A DNA stretch of 56,577 bases. It comes from Glomus cerebriforme. Taxonomy: Eukaryota; Glomeromycota; Glomeromycetes; Glomerales; Glomeraceae. The notes under the pieces were generated by a model that had not been told where the DNA came from, did no database searches, and saw nothing but the letters and a program-made list of their open reading frames with translations. How positions within the stretch are numbered: position 1 is the stretch's first letter; every line of letters starts with the position of its first letter. The stretch spans positions 5,007-61,583 of the forward strand of contig QKYT01000229.1 in the NCBI GenBank assembly GCA_003550305.1, written 5' to 3'. This document shows positions 12,341-25,200 of the stretch, in pieces. A program made the position numbers and the translations under genes.

Positions 12341-13000
12341 TCTTTTTTTTAATTTTGTAGGGAACGGCTTGAAAACTTTAGGTAGATTGGAATTTTCAAA
12401 ATGGGTTAAAGAAATGTTAGTATAACACACTAATGTTTCTTTTTTTTAATTTTGTAAGAACAATCTTGAGGAAATGTTACTAATGTTCCTTTTGTTTCGT
12501 TTCTATAGGAGACATCTTCCTGGAACTGGATTTAAGTTTGAAGGTAAGTTAGAAGGAGATTTTCATTTTTTTTTGGTTTTTTTTGTCTTTGGGATATTAC
12601 TAACGCTCCTTTTACTTTTTTTCTTTAGGAAGCATCTTTCTGGACTGGATTTCAACTTGGACTATGAAAGGTAAGTTGAGAATGAAGATTGTTTGGTTTA
12701 TTTTTGTCTTTAGAACATCACTAACGTTCCTTTTGCTTTGTTTCTATAAGGAACTGAATTTCGGCTTGAAGGTAAGTTAGGAGGAGGGAATTTCATTTTT
12801 TTTTTGTTTTTTTCATCTTTGAAGCGTCATTAATATTTCTCTTACTTCTTTTCTTTAGGGGATACCTTCCTGAATCTGGATTTCAGCTTGAATTATGAAA
12901 GGTAAGTTAAGAGTGGAGATTTTTTGGTTTTTTTGTCTTTAGAACGTCACTAATGTTCCTTTTGCTTTATTTCTATAGGAAACTAAATTTCGGCTTAAAG
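12341..13000 (+). repeat. Second splice-ready microexon array (array 2)
   Basis: Short exon-like blocks sit between TACTAAC/TACTAAT-type boxes plus T-rich tracts plus AG, and GTAAGTT donors. They lie at 12361-12381 (21 nt), 12509-12543 (35), 12629-12670 (42), 12751-12771 (21), 12859-12901 (43) and 12979-13000 (22). The 42/21 and 43/22 pairs form a dimeric unit with a period of about 229 bp. A degenerate block near 12460 lacks a donor. Spliced in order, the blocks keep one reading frame open from 12361 to 13000 (with HLPGTGFKFEG and FRLEGDTFLN), while unspliced frames close quickly. The sequence is unrelated to array 1. It ends about 190 bp before the transposase ATG, so the blocks could be its upstream exons, or a separate locus. 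Confidence 0.7.
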
Positions 13001-13193
13001 GTCTGTCATATACCCACAACACTGTTACATTTTTTTTATATCTGACCATTTCTATCAAGTTGTATAAGGACATTTCTAACTATTCTGTTTGGTGACTATT
13101 ATATTTTGTGATTGTTCTATTAGGTTACCTATCAAAGATATATTCCTTGTCAAAAAGTAGTAAATAGCCTTTTATACTCATATTGTTTTCTCC

Positions 13194-15765
13194 ATGAATA
13201 ATGAAATAGTCATGCCTATACACTTCGATAACGTGACAGAAAATCATTCATCCAGTTATAAAGAAAGTGAAGAAAGTGATACGGATGATGAGATAGTTAA
13301 TATAAATGAAATTACATTAAAGATTAGCGATTTATTCAATGATTGGAAATCCATCCAAATGATTATTGATTCGTATGCAAAACAAAATGAGTTTGTGGTT
13401 AATAAAGAATGTAAAGATGTTAATCCTTTTGATAAATCTATTATTCAACATCACGACTATGTTTGCTAGAAATCTGGAACTCATTAATCAAAAAAGGTTG
13501 AGAATATTAGTTTATATCGAAAATGTACATCATACAAAACTAATTACCCATGGCAAGTTAGTTTTTATCTCAATAAAAATATGAATCTTATACGTCTTAC
13601 CAAGTTTATACAGGAGTATAACCATCAATGTGATTCTAAAACTATTGAATTTGCACTAAAAAATTTATGACTTTCATAACAAATTATAGATAAAATTGAA
13701 TACTATATAACAAATGGAAATCTAGGTACTGGACAGCAATACAAACTGCTTGTTCAAGAATATCCTTAATATAAAATTGTAAAAAAAACTTATATAATAC
13801 AATTCAAAGATTTTGAGATATTAGAATTCACAATGAAACTGACGCTGTCACAATGCTTTTGTATTTATTAAAATAATAGGAAGAAGATCCAGATTGTGCT
13901 GTCATATCACGTTTAGAAGGACTAGCTAATGAACTTACAGGACTATTTTGAATGATGAGCTAACAATGTAATGATCTATGGCCCAAATTTCATGATGTCA
14001 TTGTATATGATACTACCTCAAAAACAAATCGATATGAGATGACTCTTAGTTTATTTGTTGCTATAGACAATAATTACAAAACAAGGATCATAGCGTAAGC
14101 ATTGATTAAATATAAAAATCAGGCCAATTTTAATTGGATTCTCTAATGTATATTGCAAGTAACTAATGACCTTCAACCCAAGGATTTGTTTACTGATAGT
14201 GATTTGGCCATAATAGCAGCCATTCAGGTAGTTTATCGGCAAATACGTCATTTATTATGCATTTACCATCTTCTTGAAAACATTAAGAAGAAAGCAAGGT
14301 CTAAGCTTCGAGGTGAAGCTGCGTCAAGTTTTGTGACCGATTTTTATACTATGAGAAATAGCTACAGTGAAGAACAGTTTAATATGAAATATAGAAAAAT
14401 GTTAACCAGGTACGAGCCATGTTGTCCATATTTTGAAAAATGACTTTATTCTAGTCGAGAATATTGGGCTTATTATTGTATATCAAAAATATTTACTGCA
14501 GACATAGAAAGCACACAGCATGTAAAATCGATCAATGGTATTATAAAAAAACTTGTTGACTGAGGTACATTATTAAAAGAGTTAGTAACAGTCATTAAGT
14601 GTGAATTAGATAAGGAATTTCAATATACCTGAATGAATGACTATTATGGATCAAATCCATCAGTTGGGCTTCCATCAATTTACAAGACTATTTTCAAAGA
14701 ACTTGATTCCATATTACAGGTTAATTTATTACCTATTCCGTTATCAATTCAAAGAGCTCAAATGAACTAATTATTATTTTATCAAGGTAATTTGATTTCA
14801 ATTGATTAAGTTGAAGAAGACAAAAGTAATTTTAATAGTATATTAAAGCATTTATGTGATACATCTCAAATTCGTTTATAAGATCTCCTTAATGGTATAT
14901 CCTATGGTGATATTACTGAACTTTAGGAAGTATCGTATATTGGATCAAAAACTTTCAAATCACATTATGTTGCTATACTTGAAGATTCAACAATTCTTTG
15001 CACCCGTATGTTTATTGTTAATTAAGAAATGATATGTCAGCATCAGTTCAGGGTTCTTATTCAGTTAGACAATGCAATATTTTATATTTCGCATATTCAT
15101 ATGCATTAGCTGAATTCAAATTCAGATTTACCTACTAATTCAACAGGATTTATTATGAATGTGAATGGTGAAAGAAATTATATGGCGATACCATTAAGTT
15201 ACATAAATCAATTTAGAACAGACAATGTATATACACTAATTATTAGAGAAAAAGTTAGCAAAAGAGTTTAGTTTGATACTGCGATGTCTGTAACTAAAAC
15301 GAGTATTCAAATCACTATTACAGAAAATGTTACAGCTAAATTAATTGGAATTTTGACCCAGTTTATCACAAAATATTGTAGAAACACTAGTTTAAGTACT
15401 ATTTCTTTTTTAGGTACCAAATATCATATAAGCATAGTTTAAGCATTGGAAATACTAATAATTTTATTTTATTTTCAGGTACTGAATCATTACAGGAGTC
15501 ATAAGGGTCTTCTATTCAAGATAATCATCAACCTTTATTGATTCTTCCCAAAGTATCAAATCCTAAGTATTATAGATCGAAAGGATAACCTCATAAGAGA
15601 TATAAATCAGTGGTAGAAAATAATCGTATTACATTAGGCAAATCCAATAAAACAACAGCACTGAAAACATGTAGCTATTGCTCTGGAAAAGGTTATAATA
15701 TTCGAGAATGTCCAAGATACAAGGGCAAATTGTCTGCTAACAAAGAAAATGAATATTTGGAATAA
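13194..15765 (+). pseudogene. MULE transposase with FAR1-type N-terminus, riddled with stops
   Basis: The translation from ATG 13194 gives an acidic leader, a FAR1-like DNA-binding segment (NDWKSIQMIIDSYAKQN), a MULE core (DTTSKTNRYEMTLSLFVAID, FTDSDLAIIAAI, then CIYHLLENI) and a C-terminal zinc knuckle C-x2-C-x4-Y-x4-C at about 15670-15710. The knuckle's His position is Tyr, explained by CAT to TAT. More than twenty in-frame stops interrupt it (for example 13467, a TAA-TAG pair near 13875, and many at 14000-15200). Nearly all are one C-to-T or G-to-A change from Gln, Arg or Trp codons. One lost A near 13790 shifts the frame. An intron at 15414-15478 with an AATACTAATAA box looks intact. MULE transposases move DNA by cut-and-paste; this copy cannot be functional. 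Confidence 0.85.
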
Positions 15766-16002
15766 TTACATAGTTGAGCAATGTGGTTAAATAGTAGTTG
15801 CACTAAAATAAATGTAGTTGCACTCAAAATAAAATAATGTATCAATTTCTTTTATTAAATGCGTCAATTTTATTATATTTTACATTCACTTTATAAAAAC
15901 AAATAAAATTAAAAAAGAAAATGAAGCGAAGTCATGTGATATATATGATTATGTGATACTGGTGTTGACCACCAGTGGTGGTAAATAGCAAACTTTTTTT
16001 TT

Positions 16003-17246
16003 GGAAATTGCTAAACATCATCTAGATAATTGTCATTTGGGTGATTGTCACTTGGGTCTTTGATCACGTGACAGATTTAATATTTTTGATTGGTCATATG
16101 ATCACGTCATGTTTATTTGTATATTTTTTTCAGTATAGGTTTGTTACTTCGTTTCTTCAGTTCTTCTTTTATATTCTTACATTTTATTTCTTACTAACTT
16201 TATTTTATTATTTTTAGATCCTTTAGTCCTTCTAGTTTTGCAATTAAAATTTAGTTATTTTTCACTTTAAGTTTCATTTCTTACTCTTTTTTTTTTATTT
16301 TTTATTTATTTGTTTTTATTGTTTCTGTTTCATATTTCATATTTCATTTTTCACTAATTTTNTTTAGATCTTTTAGTTCTTTTGGTTCTACAATTAATAA
16401 AGGTATGTTTTTTATTTTTTATTTNTTTTTTTTTATTNTTTCTATCTTATATTTCATTTTTAACTAACTTCATTTTTTTTACTTTATAGTTTTATTTTTA
16501 CTTGGCTTCCTATCATTATCTTTTATTACCTAACCTCCTATCATGATTATTTGTTATTTTTTGTCTCTTATCATTTTTCACCTCTATTACTTCTCATTAT
16601 TTCATCCTTTTCATTTTCTATCATTTTCTATTACATCTTTTCATTTTTCATTATTTCTTTTTCTCTTCTATTTACTTTTCATCACTCCTTTTCATTTCTT
16701 ATCACTTCTTTTCATCTCCCATCATTCCTCTTCATCTCCTATTATTTCTCTTTACCTTCCCATTAATTTTTTTCATCTCCTATTGCTCCTTTCATCTCTC
16801 ATCACTTCTTTTTATCTCCTATCACTTCCCATTACTCCTTTTTACTTTTTTTCATCTACGATTACTTTCTACTACTCTATTGTTATTTTATTTTTTTATT
16901 AGTATCTTTCTTTTTAATTATTATAATTTACTTATCTTTTTTATTTATTATTGTTTCTTTTATTTGTATCACTTCATTAAAAATAAATAAAATCATAAAT
17001 GTATGACTTTTAAATTTTAAAAAATTTTATTAAATAAGATTATTTTGAATAAATATGTTTGCAAAAAAAATTTTTTTTTAAAAATCTTTTATGATAAAAT
17101 TTAAGTTTAGCTGATCAAAAATTAGTTAAGTTAAAAAAAATCAGCTTATATATCATGTGACATATTTGAAAAAAAAATTCAGACAATGATCACCCAGGCA
17201 ATAATCATCTAGGTAACAATCACTCAGGCAATGTTTAGCAATTTCC
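16003..17246. mobile_element. TIR element with iterated subterminal repeats
   Basis: The left end begins GGAAATTGCTAAACAT and the right end closes with its exact complement, ATGTTTAGCAATTTCC. Inside each end, iterated GGGTGATTGTCACTTGGG-like blocks occur (about 16020-16060 and 17170-17230), facing each other. Multiple subterminal repeats are typical transposase-binding arrays. No target duplication was certain because the left flank is a T run. The interior is the pyrimidine-rich tract, with no transposase. It lies 240 bp downstream of the MULE relic but its termini were not matched to that relic. Confidence 0.55.
16140..16970 (+). repeat. Long pyrimidine-rich strand-asymmetric tract
   Basis: The plus strand is almost all T and C with scattered A for about 800 bp and hardly any G. 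The core (16540-16860) is degenerate iterations of TCACTTCTTTTCATCTCC-like units. At its left, two related blocks again look like spliced exons. TTACTAAC...TTTTTAG precedes ATCCTTTAGTCCTTC near 16190-16240. CACTAATTTTNTTTAG precedes ATCTTTTAGTTC near 16351-16400, followed by GTATGT. Three Ns (16362, 16425, 16438) fall here. Open frames in it come from the base bias and are not genes. Confidence 0.6.
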
Positions 17247-17417
17247 TAATTTTTTATATATTAAATTTAAAAGATTTTGCTTTAACTATAAAAAATATAA
17301 TAAGATATTTTTACTTTATAGTGGAAATAGTCAATTTTATTAATAAAAAATTTTTTTTATTTATTTTACTAATATTTTTAATATTTAAAATTATATTATC
17401 TTTATTTTTTTTAATTA

Positions 17418-17811
17418 CAGTTAGTCATTTATATAATCATCTTTTATATAATTATACTTTTTCATATGTAACTGACTTGAAATTAGTTAAAAAACTCTTT
17501 TTTAATCATATATATATTATAATCATTATCACCAAAAATAATTATAATGTACATATTAGTTTTATATATATAAAAAGTCACATAATTTCTGATTAGCCAT
17601 AAATTTTTAATAATTATATAATTTATGTATAAATTGTTGATTTAAAAATAATTTCTTTTTAATTTGTATATTTTTCTTTATAAAATTATTCTATTTTATT
17701 TTTAATATAATAGTAAATATAATAATAAAGGTTTACTTTTATGTAATCATACTTTTATATAATTACCAATTTTATTATAATGGATTTGATAATTATAGAA
17801 GTGTTTGACTG
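17418..17811. mobile_element. Short MITE with CAGTTAGTC/GACTG ends and TA duplication
   Basis: This 394 bp element starts CAGTTAGTCATTTATATAATC and ends TTTGACTG, with TA on both sides. It shares its terminal motif and TATATAATTA-rich interior with the larger element at 55078-55703. The ends recall pogo/Tc1-mariner-type MITEs. It has no coding capacity. Confidence 0.5.
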
Positions 17812-19262
17812 TAATTTATATATAATTTGACTTTAAAAATCTTTTTTTATCTTCTATCATCTTAAAATAAACTCTTCTTATTTTTTATAACTTCATCTTG
17901 ATTTTAATATTAGTATTAGCTTTTATTTTAATTTATTTGAATTTTTTTTAAAAAAAAAGTTTTAATAATAAATTTTTAACTTTAAATTATTATTGGTTAA
18001 ATAAATAATAAAAGTATATATATAAATTAAATATGACTTTCTAATAATTTTATATAATTAATAAATAAAATTTTATATATAATTTATATACAGTATATAT
18101 TAATTAAGATTTTATTTATATTATTAAAAAAAAATCAATATTTTTAAAAATTTATAATTTATAAAGAAATATAAAAACTAAATATGATAATAAGTAATTA
18201 AAGCAAGATAATTAACAATTTTACTGATTACATTTTTATTGCAAAATATACAGTATAAGGTATATAGTGTCAAGTAACTGTTTATCAGTAATAATTATAT
18301 AGTAACAATATAAGAGTTAGTTGTACTAGCTGACTAGCATAAATCATTTATTAATAAATTACTGATAATGTAATTTAATAAGTTTATTTTTAAATATTTA
18401 GTTTAAATAAATAAAAAAGTAAGTAAATTACTTAAAGATTTTAAATTAAGCACTAATAATAGCAAAATAATAATTCTAAAGATATTGCTATTAATTCTAT
18501 TATAAATAAATACTTTGCATAATTTATATAACTTCTATAATAGGAGTTTTATTTACCATATGTATTATAATAATAATAAATACTTGATAATAGAAAGAAA
18601 TTGTCAATATACTTCAATTATAAATAAAATTTCTATTTAATAAAATGAAGAAAAAGAAAAGTATAATATAAAATAAATTTTATTAATTAGTTAAAAGCCA
18701 CTGATTAACAATATTGATATAGTTACTGATTATGACCATAATTATTATGGTGAAATGACGAGAAAAAATTTTTATAAAAAAAAAAATATATATATATATA
18801 TATCCGCAGGGATGCATTAATGATGAGGTAATTCTTCAGGGAATTTACTTTTTCAGCAACAAAAGTATTTATCGGATTAAAAAACTCACAAATGTTCCGA
18901 ATGATGTTGAAAATAGGCCAAATAAATCATTTGATTCAAAATCATTACACTAAAATATTTTTTCTATCTGCTATTGTTATCATTAAACAGTTACGTAAGT
19001 TGCTACGTTCAATCAGATATCACTTACACACTTGCCTTATATGAACTGACTACTTACACTGGTTCGTTTATTATCTTACCAAGCTCGTAGTTGTTTGTGT
19101 CTTTCTAAGGGTTGGGAAACTGATTCTTCAAAAACTACCTTTATTTTATTTTGATTTAACAAACACAAACACGCGTGCAAAACAGTCTTTGACGATACTT
19201 GTAAAGTTTTTTAAAATCTATTCTTTATTAAACAGCTAGCTTGTTTAGATCAAGCGACAATA
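17812..19262. other. AT-rich spacer and upstream region of the TOM1-like gene
   Basis: No gene is supported. Sequence is low-complexity to about 18800 (an AT run at 18788-18802). Base composition becomes more balanced from about 18830, which marks the start of the gene block. The 450 bp before ATG 19263 should hold the promoter and leader of the ligase gene, but no specific box was identified. Confidence 0.5.
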
Positions 19263-22200
19263 ATGAAAATCAAGAAAACTCCACCAAAGAAATTAGCGGC
19301 ACCCGTAAGTACTCTTTTTATTCCTTTCGTTTATGAGTGTAAAAGTTTCAAAGAATTTTATTTTTAGTGTTAGTCTCCAACGTTGTAAAAATTTTTTTTG
19401 AGTTTAGTGTAGTGCATGAAAGCAAAATTTTTAGCTTATTAAGGGATTCACGGATCAAAAGTTTTATTCTTACTTTCGTAAAAACAATTTTATAAATATG
19501 AGAGTACTCAAAAAATTTTTTTACAATTTCGTATTTTTCTTTTATTCCTAGATACCGCCAATCAAAAGTCTTATTCAAAAGCTCACTGAATGTCGCGAAG
19601 AGGAAATAACAGCCATAGTGGATTCTATTAAAGAATGGAATTATCCACGAGGAGATCTCTTTCACTGGATTGCTGTATTAAACCGCTTCGATAACGTTCT
19701 TGAGAATATTTGTCAAACTTATAAACTTAAAAAATTGCAGACAGTAAACTTCACCGAAGGAACGCGCAATGTTCTATTTGCTATATTAAAATTTTCGCGA
19801 ATGTTACTGGAAAACTGCACAAACAGAAACTTATATAGCTCATACGAAGTATGTTTTTTAATCATCTAACCATCCCTTATGTTGTTTCAAAAGGTAGAAG
19901 TGAAAATAATTAAATTAAATCTTTTTGTAGCATCTTAATGATTTGTTATATACAAGTGATTTAGGTGTTTTAGAGGTGTTATTGCGTTTGATACTCCGAC
20001 CTGCACAACGTCTCAGTAATCAACGTGCTCTTCGTACTAATTTTACCATTTCTCAAGATCGTATTTTGACTTTGGCTCATAATTGGGCCACAAAAGAGTA
20101 TGATCTCGAAATGGCTCAGCTTGCCTCCGATGAAGTCAAAATTCCAGAAGAATTGTCAGCCTTAAATTATCAGTTTTATCGCCATTTAACACCATCAGAA
20201 GCTGCTGAAACAACAGGTGAAAAGAAAAGTGATGTTGCCGGATCTGTTACTTCCACACCTCAAAAAGGAAAAAGGAAAGATAGTGCTTCAAGTACCAGTG
20301 GAGCTAAAGCTGGTGAAGGAGTTACTTTAATTTCTGTTAATAACATTCATCAATATGGAGAGACGGATATGGACATTTTAAACAATGTTATTGAAGAGTA
20401 TGATATTCCCGAAGAGTTTCACTATGCTCTTTTAAATCGAATTCGAATCGTTACCAGTATTAAGTCGACCGAGTCGAGACGAAAATTCTTAATAATAAGA
20501 ATACTTGCTATTGCTATTATGGGTATGATGTTTGGTTTAATATACTTTATTATCAAATTTTAGTTTTATGATTAAATTGTTTATATATATATATATCTTT
20601 AGCTCATGTTATCCCCGAACATGTTGCTCAATCCAAACTATTTTTGTACGAGCCCGATATTGTTGCAAATATCGCTGAATTGGTTCATCCGGATAGAAAT
20701 ATACCAATTGTAAGTATTAAAATATTTTCGAGATTAATCTTTATGAATGATTCTGATTTATTGATGTTCATGTAATTTATTTTTAGGAAATTCAAACAGT
20801 TGCATTTTATGCCTTGGATGGAATCAGTCGATATAGATCAAAGCTTGGTGAAGTGTTATCTGCTATTAATGCTTCAGCTAACCACGGGATTTTGCTTTAC
20901 GTATTACGAAGAGTGATTGCTGATCTAGATAATAATAATCGTATGTGATTGATTAATGAATTAAAAATTTTTAAAAATTTTAAATATTTTATATTAATTT
21001 TGATATTATTTTATTCTTTAGCTATTTTCAACCAAGAATATTACGACGCAGTCTTTGCTTTAATTTCCTATTTTATTACCACTCAAAATGGTGGGACTAT
21101 GGTAATCTCAGCAGGAATAGTTCCAACTCTCTTACAATTATTGCACAATAAAAATCCGCAGCAATCAAAGGTGAGTTTCGCTTGCGTTCAAAGTTTCAAA
21201 TTTCTTACTATTCTTAGTTATTCTAATCAAATTATTTCATTTTCTTAGAATATAACAAAAGCTGTTGGTATTTTGGACAGTCTTGTTTATGGATTTAACA
21301 CTTCATTTACCTCATTCTGTAATGCAAATGGCGTTCGAATATTGGTCCAAAGAATAAAGGTTGGTTTTGTAATAAAATTCTTTAATTTCACTTTAGAGTA
21401 ATCTCTGACTTTTCGTTTTACAGGAGGAAGTTGAATATGGTATCCAGTTAGTGGATGATAACCAAGGAGATTTCATGGAAGATATAACTCCTTCAACTTC
21501 TGCAAGCTTACCAGGTTATATTCGTTATTTTTCTTCGATTTATAATATAACACATTCACTAATTGTATTGTAAATCAAATCGTATAGTCACCGTACCTGA
21601 AGTATCTGAAGTTACACTTCCTTATGAGAGATCATCTTTATTGAAATCGATGTTTAAATTTGTTTTACATATGATGCAATCGGCTGGTACCGCAGATGGA
21701 TTACGAAATCTTATTGACACATCTCTTCCAGATTCAATTAAAAAGGTCTTTGAACATCCTAAAGTATTTGGAAGCAGCATATTTGCTCTTGGTAAATTCT
21801 AGATAATCTCTCATCAATAATATGTATATTTTAATGTTTTTTTAATAGTTAACTTATTTTAAATTTATTTATAGCAATCAATATAATTGCAACTTTTATT
21901 CATAATGAACCGACTTCACTTCCAATTATGCAAGAGGCTAAGCTTCCACAGACTTTCTTGCAGTCTGTCATGAAAGAAATCCCTGCTTCAGTGGATGTGA
22001 GATACCAGAATTTTTTTTTTAAAAATTATTTATTTATTTTGGTACATTGAATATTAATTACTGATTTTCTATTTAGGTAATTCAATCTATTCCTAATGCA
22101 TTTGGTGCTATATGCTTGAATACACAAGGAATGGAAATTTTTACTCAGATGAATCCGATAGACAAGTTTTTTACAATTTTTACATCTATTGAACATTTAC

Positions 22201-25200
22201 GTGCTCTTCAAGATAATGACGTAGCCTCAGTATTGGGTAACAATATTGATGAATTGATGAGACATCATCCAAGTTTGAAACCGAATATCATGAAGGCGAT
22301 TATGGATACGCTTCAACGTATCCTAGAACTTGGGCAGGATGATTCTACTGTTGTTGATGATACTAATATATTACATGCTGGAACGAATGATGATCAAAGT
22401 GATGTTCAACCAGGAAATCGAGAAGAATTAGTATCTACTGATGTTACTATGAATGATGCTGATCCAGCTAAACCAGAAGAAAAAAAGGAGAATATTATTG
22501 TTTCATTTATTGAAATTGCTGCAAAAGTATTTATTGTAATTCATATAAATTATATAAGAAATATTTTTGAATACAACTAATATTTTCTTTGCGATTTAAT
22601 AGTTTTTGGAAGGACTTTTCCAGACTCAAAGCCATTGCAGGGAATTTCTCAAACAAGAACATGGGTTAAATATAATTCTTAAATTTTATGCCTTACCCAC
22701 AGTACCATATGATTTTGCAAGTTCGACAGCTTCATATTCTCTTTCTCATTTAATGAGAGTCGTTGCCGATGTTGATCCAAAGAAAAGTGTTACAGCAATT
22801 ATCGGTGCACTTAATGAAGCGCTTCAAGGAGCAACAAATTTTCTAAATTATGATGGAAAAGGTGGTCTTCTCGTTGAATATATTGACCTTGAAGGTATTT
22901 TTTAATGTTCCATAAGGTTTAAAGTTTAAATATCACTTTTATCATATGGCTAAATTTTTTTCAAAAATTTTTAGCAAAAGATATTGCGAAAGTTGAAGAA
23001 GCCAACAAAACTTTCAGGTCGTTGATTTCTTTACACGGCTATATTGGATTACTTTCGGATGTATATTGTACACCAATTTTCTCTCACGGAAAAAGTGCAT
23101 CATCTGTAATTGAAGCTTTCGTTGGAAGTGACAGTGAAGTTATACCTTCATTGGGAAAATTGCATAGGTATGATTTTCTTCCTACTAAAATGTTTTTTTA
23201 ATTTTTAATAAATGCTAATTAAAATTAAATTTTCTCGTTTAGAACTTGTGTTTGGGAGAATGTCATCTTAAAATCATCTGTACCAAAGTCATGGTATGCT
23301 TCTCAAACAAAACCGAAGAAACCTTTTAATTTGCCCGAAATTTCAACGAGTAGTGCTATTTCGGCAATACTGGATGATGGGGACAAAGAAACAACCGATG
23401 CAAATGAACCTTCTGTTGACCAAAATAATCGTCAAGTGAAGAACGCCAAATATCTTAAATCCTTGGTATCACAGATTCCTTCTTGTTTGACTCCATTATT
23501 TCAAGGTATGGGTTATTAAATATTTGAATTAAAGCATTGGATTTTATAAACTAAATCTTAAAACATTTATGATTTAGGTTTAGCCAAGATGCTTTTCACA
23601 CGTAAAACACCAGACGTAACTCAAAAAGCATTGGCCTCCAAAGTGTCTGACTTTATTGCTGAAGTTCTCAGTGATCATTTAATTTGGCCCCGTTATGGTA
23701 AATGTTATTCTATTTATTTATTTATTATATTCAATAAATGTTTAATTGAATTTTTTCTTTTTTTTCCAGCACTTGATAGCGAATCTGATTCAACAAATAA
23801 GTACAATTACCTCACGGTTATGCTAGGGCTGTTATCATTATTATTTTTAGATGGTTAGTAACAGACTTTTTTTTTAAAATTATATTGTTTAAAAATGCTT
23901 TATGTAGGGATTTATATATTATTATGTTCTTATATATGAAAATTAGAACGAAGTCAAGTATCTCTTCAGACAATGTTAGTAATTTCTTTTGAGAAAACTG
24001 GCGGTTTTGAATATGTATTCAAACTCTTACGCCAGTTCTGGGAAGATGCAGAGGGTATTAAAGCTGTTGAAGAATATTCAACTATCGAAGCAGATGACAA
24101 ATCAAAAGATAAGCTTACAAGAATTCATGGATGTATTGAAGTTACGCTTAATTTCTTCCAGTTTGTTGCTTCGGCCAAATTGTTACACGATTCAGGTCAA
24201 ACAAGTACATTGACATCTAAAGATCGTGAATCTCGGTTCGATCCTTTCGAATTTCTTGTGAACCTTCGAGCAAAAATTCTTCCTGTTATTAATGAACTTT
24301 GGCAAAGCACTTACTTAACAAAAGCTCCACCAAATATTGTAAGATCTGTTATACAGAATCTTGTACAAATTTTAAAAGCGGAAGGTGAAGTGAATCAGCG
24401 AACAGAAGGATCAAGTAGCTTATCAGCAGCAACGTCAATATTTGGAAGAAATCCTAATATTGTTCCGGATGAAGATAGAGTTCAGCAATTAATCGACATG
24501 GGTTTCCCACGTTCTGCCGCTGAAACGGCACTTGTAAGATGTAATAATCACGTCGCTACTGCTGCAGAGTATTTAGTGACTCACCCACAAACAATTGCTG
24601 CAACTTTCACAGAAACTCAATCGGCTGAATCTGGTCGTGATTCTTCAACAAATAATCAAACTACTGGCGCTAATGCACCAACTGATACAAACACTAGTAC
24701 TGGTTCAAATATAGATATTATAGGAACTTCTGGGGACGATGATGATGATTCATCTGATAACGATGAAGGAAATATGGACCAACAAACAGATGATTTAGCT
24801 CAAGGCAGTCAATCTGCAGAAATTTCAGGTTCTGGTGAGACAACTGTTCCTATGGAAACAGAATCTACTTCAAAGAAAAGCGATAAAGGTAAAGGGAAAG
24901 AGGTCGCTTCGGTAGATCAATTCAAAGCTCTTAGGGAGGAATTAAAAGCAAGTGCAGCTAACAGAGCTATTGAATTATTGGATCAAGTTGAAGAAGTTAT
25001 TTTCGAAGTGAAAGAATTATTTGTCCTCTTAAGCAAAGACGAAGTTGAGAAAACAACTGAATTAGTAATAAAAAGTATTGAACATGCTCGTGAACAATCT
25101 GAAGAACTGCGCAAAAAAGCTTTAAGTTCACGTTTACGTCTATTGGCTTTATTATTAAATGAGACGAGTATTCAAGGAAAAATACCTCATTTACCATTCA

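Noticed and set aside
13194..15765. Reassigned or read-through stop codons in the transposase
   Set aside because: All three stop types occur inside it while neighbouring genes end normally with TAA, TAG or TGA. Loss of the zinc-knuckle His and a frameshift show plain decay.
16543..16902. 119-codon Phe/Leu/Ser/His-rich ORF
   Set aside because: It arises from the pyrimidine-rich repeat, which has few stop codons in these frames; no domain or start context.
19348..19665. 105-codon minus-strand ORF over the first TOM1 intron and exon 2
   Set aside because: It overlaps a well-supported exon on the plus strand and has no recognisable features.
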